Of a stretch of DNA of 64,000 nt, positions 58,901-64,000 are shown one piece after another. Position 1 is the stretch's first letter. Every line of letters begins with the position of its first letter. The DNA is from Liquidambar formosana (Eukaryota; Streptophyta; Magnoliopsida; Saxifragales; Altingiaceae). A program made the translations under genes and the position numbers. The stretch covers positions 6,870,094-6,934,093 of the forward strand of contig CM077834.1 of the NCBI GenBank assembly GCA_039720395.1, in the 5' to 3' direction. The notes beneath the pieces are model-generated. The model saw only the letters and a program-made list of their open reading frames with translations, searched no databases and was not told where the DNA came from.

Positions 58901-60723
58901 ATGCAATCAAGTTGGTAGAATCAAATCAGCTATGTAGTGGTACATTAACTTAGTATTCTTGCGTATGATAAAATTGTGATTAAGAGTGAATATAGATACT
59001 GCGTGCATTTCCTTTTCTCAGCTGTAAAATACTTGCCAAGAAGTAGCATGCTTCTCTTCTTCAATGTTTGGATCTGCAGGTGAAAAGCAGGAACCATTGA
59101 ACTGGGATTTGAGGGTGTGTATAGCTCTAGATGTGGCTAGGGGCTTGGAATATCTTCACGATGGGGTAAGCTTTTGTCTTACATTTTCACATACTAGCGG
59201 ACCCTTCTCTGTGTGTGTGTGCGCGCGCACGCGCATGCATGTGTGTATTTGGAGGAAGGGGGTTATGTGTGTGTGTGTGTGTGTGTTGGGGCGCACGCGT
59301 GTCATGCTCATGGTGCTTATATTTCTTGCATCAGGCAATTCCTCCTGTAGTACACCGAGATATCAAATCATCCAATATTCTGTTGGACGAGTCCATGAGA
59401 GCGAGGGTAAGTCGCTAATGTTTGTTAATTTTTTCTTTTCTTTTTTTCATGTAAGCTACAAAGAAGTAGTAGTGTTGGGGAAAAAAAAGGGTCTTTCTTA
59501 AAATTTAGCCACACTAAGTGCCTAAGAGGGACCTTTTAGGTCTTGAAGTGAGTTTTATTTTAAAAATCAGCCTCTGTTGCCATTTTGGATTCTAAAATTA
59601 ACATAATCAAGCTATGTGTTATGAAAATGGAAGAAGCATAATTTTGTTCTTTCTTATATAAATCTTAGGCTCTTATACTCTTAATCTGGATCATGCTGCT
59701 TCAAGCAGGTTGCTGATTTTGGGCTTTCAAGGGAAGAGATGGTTAATAAACACGCCTCTAATATACGGGGAACTTTTGGATATCTTGATCCTGAGTATGT
59801 ATCAACAAGGGCCTTCACTAAGAAAAGTGATGTCTACAGTTTTGGGGTTTTGCTCTTTGAACTTATTGCAGGCAGGAATCCTCAACAAGGTCTCATGGAA
59901 TATATTGAGCTTGTAAGTCTCTCTCTCTCTCTCTCTAAATTGAAAATTAATCAAGCAAAAGCATAAATGGGTGCTCAAGAGAAACTGCCTCCTGTATTAC
60001 ACACAACAGGTTGGTCACATACGCACTTCACCTTTCATGAACATGAGATGTTACAAAAATATATTAATAGTATGTATCTATCTTGGACATGTAGTTGCAT
60101 TTGTACAAGTATTACTTCAGTGCCTTGTGAAACTGAATACAGTTCTTTTAGTAGTGGTCATTATACATTTATACCACACTAGTAATTGATTTTATAGGAG
60201 TATAATACTTGAGAACCTCAAGGGTAGTTAAAGGACATTGTTGTTATAACAGCTAGTGTACTGTTACATGTTACCATTATAAAGATTTTTTTAATATTCT
60301 CATTGATCAAAATTTTTTTTAAAGATTAATCTTGCAGAATTCATTTTTAGATTAATCTAACCGGTTGTGTGATGATGATGATAGGCGGCAATTGAATACA
60401 GAGGGTGGAGTGGGTGGGAGAGGAAATTGTGGACTCCCGTCTTGAAGGGAAATTTGATGTAAAAGAAACTTAATGATGTTGCAGCTTTGGCTTACAAATG
60501 CATCAACCGTGCCCCAAGAAAACGGCACTTCCATGAGGGACATTGTGCAAGTGCTGTCACGGGTCATTAATTGAGGCACAATAAGAAGTATCACAAGCCA
60601 TCCTTGTCCGCCACAGCAGATGAAATTTCCATCGATGTGGACCAACCAGAAACTCAGATTCCAAACAACGTACACCGGAGAGAGGAATCTGCAGATAGCA
60701 CAGCTGACACATATGAAGTTTAA
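55978..60723 (+). CDS. calcium/calmodulin-regulated receptor-like kinase (CRLK1/2 type)
   Basis: The exons chain in phase: 55978-56288, 57569-57722, 58230-58356, 59080-59165, 59335-59406, 59709-59912, then a last exon 60385-60723. The first exon gives a short N-terminus and one membrane span ([20 protein letters not shown]) followed by basic residues. The kinase has the Gly loop GQGAFGPV, the lysine in [19 protein letters not shown] and [10 protein letters not shown], so it is an active RD-type Ser/Thr kinase in form. In Arabidopsis, CRLK1 is a calmodulin-binding plasma-membrane kinase in cold signalling. The first six coding exons (318 codons) are clean. The last exon has about five small indels relative to the expected reading (near 60391, 60413-60425, 60470, 60511 and 60571), so as read it stops early. 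With these ignored the protein would be about 430 residues, the family length, ending at TAA 60721-60723. Confidence 0.9.
56395..56520 (+). mobile_element. SINE 3' part inside kinase intron
   Basis: Within the 56289-57568 intron, CATAGAAGAATTCATTTAGC ... GTGGTTGGGATTAAGGCTTG followed by (GAGTT)n is the characteristic 3' end of TS-like SINEs. The 5' boundary is not clear. The rest of the intron shows no gene. Confidence 0.55.
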
Positions 60724-61619
60724 ATGACAATTATTCCATTTGTTCATTTCTTGTATTCCTTGTTTTTTTGTTTTGGTTTTGGCTTTGGTTTTGTGATATA
60801 GGAGCTAGAAGGGAAGCAGATCTGCTGTAGTTTTTGGATCTGCTTGAGTGAGCTAGGTATCAATTTAGTTTCCCTTGTAATTTCAGTGTAACATAATACA
60901 TTCCTTTCGTTTTTTGTCTCTTTTTTTTTTTTTTTTGGTTGGGTAAAATAACATATCCCCATTTTTGTACATCAATACCTCAGAAATGGAAATGAATGGA
61001 AAATCGGAATCGCTTTGTATATTATTTATCATTTAATGTAATAGAGCCTAACACCCAATACCCTAAATTTATTTTCTTGACTTGAACTTGCCTCTTAATA
61101 ATTGTACTTGCCCTTGTATTGTATTAGCGTTCTTGGTTCATCTTTGTGTTGAGCAGGCTGCTTCCCCTCATCTTTCCTGTATCATAGATCTTGTTTTAAA
61201 GGGAGTCTTGGCTCGGTGTCGATTGGCCAAAACAAAAAGAAAGCTAGCAATCACTATAGACCAATGTTGGGCTGGGAATTTTTCACATTAATTTTTTTTT
61301 AATCCTAACCTAATGATTTTTTGAAAAACTTTCATTTTCAGTGTACTTTGGGTTAACTCAGCTTCATTTAGTTGAAGTTAAGACTATCTTGAGTGCTCCT
61401 CACTTTTCTTAAAGTTTTTGATCTTTTCTTTCCAAAAAAACCTAATGATTTTTCCCCAAAAGAGATAATAATAATAATAGAAGACTAGTAATCTATCTTT
61501 GAATCCGATGTCACCTTAATCGGTGTTGTTAAAGTTTTTAAGAAGTTTTGAACTCCCAACCTTTAATAAAAAGAAGTCTCTTAATTACAAAATTATTTGT
61601 GAAACAGAATTATCACAAT
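60724..61619. other. kinase 3' flank and intergenic, no gene
   Basis: 3' UTR and spacer sequence, with a poly-T run near 60921-60937. No credible frame. Confidence 0.45.
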
Positions 61620-62072
61620 TAGGGGTGTTAATGGTTCGGTTTGGTTCGGTTTTTGGGGAGATTTCAAACCAAACCATTGTACTTCGGTTTTGTTCCTCCC
61701 AAACCAAAACCAAACCATACTAAAAAAAAACCAAACCAAACCAAACCATTATATTTCGGTTTGGTTCGATTCGGTTTCGGTTTTAACCTATCAAGTAACA
61801 ACAAATAATTGAAAATGAAAAAAATGACATGCCAAACTCCAAATAAAAACATTTTTAATAAAAACATTACATTAGCAACTAAAAAAAACAAACATTGTAT
61901 CAAAATAGAAACATATTGACATATATCAATATGTCAATATCACACACAACATTAATAACTAGTTTAATACATGCCAATCTAAAAAAGGGAAAACAATAAG
62001 AAACTTAAAATCAACAAAAACAAGCCCATTACCTATTTTACCCTTATTAGAATAGGGAATTTACAAACTTTA

Positions 62073-62114
<42 letters not shown>

Positions 62115-62305
62115 TTTTCGGTTTTTTCGGTTTTTCGGTTTGGTTTGGTTTTTTAAAATTGAAAACCAAAACCAAACCAATTAAGTTCGGTTTTCTAAAA
62201 TTAAAACCATAACCAAACCTAATGACAAAAAAACCAAACCAAACCGCTTGGTTCGGTTTGGTTCGGTTTGGTTCTCGGTTTTAACCAAAACTATTAACAC
62301 CCCTA
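61620..62305. mobile_element. hAT-type MITE with AACCGAA/TTCGGTT-rich interior
   Basis: Ends TAGGGGTGTTAATGGTTCGG and, reversed, TAGGGGTGTTAATAGTTTTG, flanked by a perfect 8-bp duplication ATCACAAT (61612-61619 and 62306-62313). The subterminal zones are packed with GGTTTGGTTCGG on one side and its complement on the other, so the whole 686-base element folds back. A (TA)n tract lies at about 62077-62108. Confidence 0.87.
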
Positions 62306-62652
62306 ATCACAATGAACTTGTATACAGAATGGGACAATTCACATTCCATGGGGCAACCAAACGCGCCCTTATTGTTATGAATGTTATGATCATCTTTTTC
62401 TTTCAGGTATGCGGATCAGACGGCTATATTTGCTCATAATTCTATGCTTGGAAACACTGCAGACGCGGCGCATTTTATCGATATTAGATACACTAACCTC
62501 TAAAATACGCCCAGCGCGTAAACCATCTTTTTCTTCCCATACTACCCCCATCCCCTATCCTTTCCTACATAATCCTCTTCCAATTTCAGCGCAAACTTTG
62601 GCTCACACTGTCACAGCGACAAGTCGCACGGACACAGCCGAAGACAGCGAAA
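62306..62652 (+). other. putative promoter/5' UTR of the L24-like gene
   Basis: Sequence between the MITE and the start codon. I see no firm TATA box; CCTACATAATCC at about 62564-62575 is a weak candidate. Confidence 0.35.
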
Positions 62653-62754
62653 ATGGCAGCCATGGCTGCACTTCAGAGCTCCATGACTTCTCTTTCTCTC
62701 TCCTCAAACTCCTTCTTAGGCCAACGCTTCACACCCTCATTTTGCCCTCCTCTG
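62653..62754 (+). CDS. plastid ribosomal protein L24-like, first exon (partial gene)
   Basis: ATG at 62653 opens 34 codons: MAAMAALQSSMTSLSLSSNS then FLGQRFTPSFCPPL, followed by a donor (CTCTG|GTATGT at 62754/62755). The Ser/Ala-rich, acid-free start is a chloroplast transit peptide. It closely resembles, from memory, the start of plastid 50S L24, a nuclear-encoded subunit of the plastid large ribosomal subunit. In Arabidopsis the L24 locus (AT5G54600) has the number next to CRLK1 (AT5G54590), which supports the assignment because a CRLK-type gene lies immediately upstream here. The remaining exons, with the KOW-type ribosomal domain, must lie beyond 64000. Confidence 0.75.
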
Positions 62755-64000
62755 GTATGTCATCTTATACCCCTCCCTCCTCGTAAATTTCTTTCATTTT
62801 GTAGTCTATGATAGCGTGTTTGATATTATGAAGTTCCAATGCGGTTTATTATCATATTTGGACTCTTTGTTGATAATATTCAAATGGGTCTTGCACAAAT
62901 TGGAGCAATTGTTCTTTGTTCGGTAAATGAGTCAAAACCCAGATGTATTCATGATTTAAGATTTCTTCGGTGTTGTTTGGAATTTTTGTTGATAATTATC
63001 AAATAGGTTTCGCTCAAATTGTAGCAATTGTTCTTTGTTCGTCAAATAAATCAAAACCCATATGTCTCAACGATTGGTTGTTTTATTTTCCAGTGTGATT
63101 TGGACTGTCTGTTGATTATTTTGAAATGGATTTAGCACGGCTTGGAGTAATTATTCTCGTTTTTTTTATTGAATTATTACCCGTATGTTTTGAATATTAC
63201 AACGACTTGTATTTTCATTCTAATTTGGACTGTTGATAAGTTTCAAATGAGTATTGTAATTTTGAAGTTATTATTCTTTGTTTAGTGAATGAATTAGAAC
63301 CTATATGTAAAAATGGAAAGAGACATCTTATAATTGATAAATTTAGGTTTTTTTTTTTTGGAATGCTTGGAAACTAGGTGAATGGGAGCCTTTTTTGTTG
63401 GAAAATTTGACCAATGTATTAGTTCAGTCTTTGTAAATTTAGTATGGGATACTGGGGTAATTAATCTGATTTATATGCATCTTCATTTAATGGTTAATAT
63501 GGTTTCTATCTGTGTGTATGCCAAAATTTAGCTCAAAGTTCCCAATCTACTACCACTTCAAGTTAAATTGTCATGAATTGAATAAAATTTAGTAAACTCA
63601 ACTCAATAAAACCTTATATGAACTACTAGGGGTCAGCTACATGAATACCTTTTCGTTATTTAGCTCTATCTGGGGTCATGTTTCCTGCAAAGTTATAGGC
63701 TTCATGTTTTTGTGCACCACCTTAACCTACATTCCATTTGCCCTTCCTTTCATTCATGTAGTGCCTTCAACTTCAACCAAATAACTCTTGCTTAATCCTT
63801 GGTCCAGACTCCGGCACACTGGGATTTACACGCTTCATAGAGGAATATGTTTGTTTGTTTGTTTGTTTAATGATTTAGTCTTATCTACCTAGCAGGCCTA
63901 GGGATCATTGTTACTCGTAAGTACCTGGCCCTACGCTTCTTTGTTGGGCTGTGTCCTTAATTGTAGGTTTTATTGGATTCCTAAAATTATTAATGTGTAA
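62755..64000 (+). other. first intron of the L24-like gene (open-ended)
   Basis: No second exon with L24-like coding was found before the window ends. The intron contains a degenerate tandem array at about 62858-63312 and is otherwise AT-rich. Confidence 0.55.
62858..63312. repeat. degenerate tandem array, ~120-bp unit, four copies
   Basis: Copies begin TTGGACTCTTTGTTGATAAT (62858), TTGGAATTTTTGTTGATAAT (62977), TTGGACTGTCTGTTGATTAT (63099) and TTGGACTGTTGATAAGTTTC (63225), giving periods of 119, 122 and 126. Each continues with a GGAGCAATTGTTCTTTGTTC-like block and AATCAAAACCCATATGT-like words. Confidence 0.8.

Noticed and set aside
59215..59418. Frames over the TG/GC repeat near 59210-59290
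   Set aside because: They are produced by the microsatellite inside the kinase intron; only 59335-59406 is exon.

Overview
The window is nuclear DNA of a flowering plant, almost certainly a eudicot. The evidence is AT-rich sequence with long introns, Ty1/copia and Ty3/gypsy LTR retrotransposons, hAT-type and Harbinger-type MITEs, Helitron-like ends and SINEs, together with plant-specific gene families (GRAS, terpene synthase, a CRLK-type receptor-like kinase and a plastid ribosomal protein). I cannot name the species. A 420-base run of N (9765-10184) shows it is a draft scaffold.

Layout. 1-2748: the 5' part of a Ty1/copia retrotransposon on the minus strand (LTR 1809-2748, open gag-protease-integrase frame 1607 down to 1). 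2749-9764: left arm of a roughly 7 kb inverted duplication carrying a PAT1-type GRAS gene on plus, with a 2.3 kb 5'-UTR intron. 9765-10184: assembly gap. 10185-20182: a Ty3/gypsy element of the Tat type (second RNase H domain) on minus, cut by the gap, with a long 5' LTR; it sits in an older copia remnant (20183-20432). 21969-24996: a 5'-truncated terpene synthase pseudogene with two in-frame stops. 26848-33912: right arm of the duplication, with the same GRAS gene on minus. 33913-54500: about 20 kb without a recognisable intact host gene, filled with transposon relics. 54600-60723: a receptor-like kinase gene matching the CRLK1/CRLK2 family. 62653 onward: first exon of a gene that looks like plastid ribosomal protein L24, running off the window.

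How it fits together. The two GRAS copies are near-identical and convergent. The left arm ends in the gap on one side and at a copia LTR on the other, and the right arm preserves the uninterrupted copia target site. The two contigs may therefore be two haplotypes joined head to head by the scaffolder, or a genuine segmental inverted duplication. Both GRAS copies carry only one-base indels, and the kinase's last exon has a cluster of small indels, so sequence error must be separated from true pseudogenes. The kinase and L24 genes probably form an old conserved neighbour pair; the first introns of both contain degenerate tandem arrays with periods of about 150 and 120 bases.

The most novel-looking signal is in the copia element. 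The 15 bases starting two bases after the predicted LTR end are a perfect reverse complement of a segment inside the same LTR, and the usual initiator-Met primer-binding site is not seen. This suggests self-priming or another non-standard primer arrangement.
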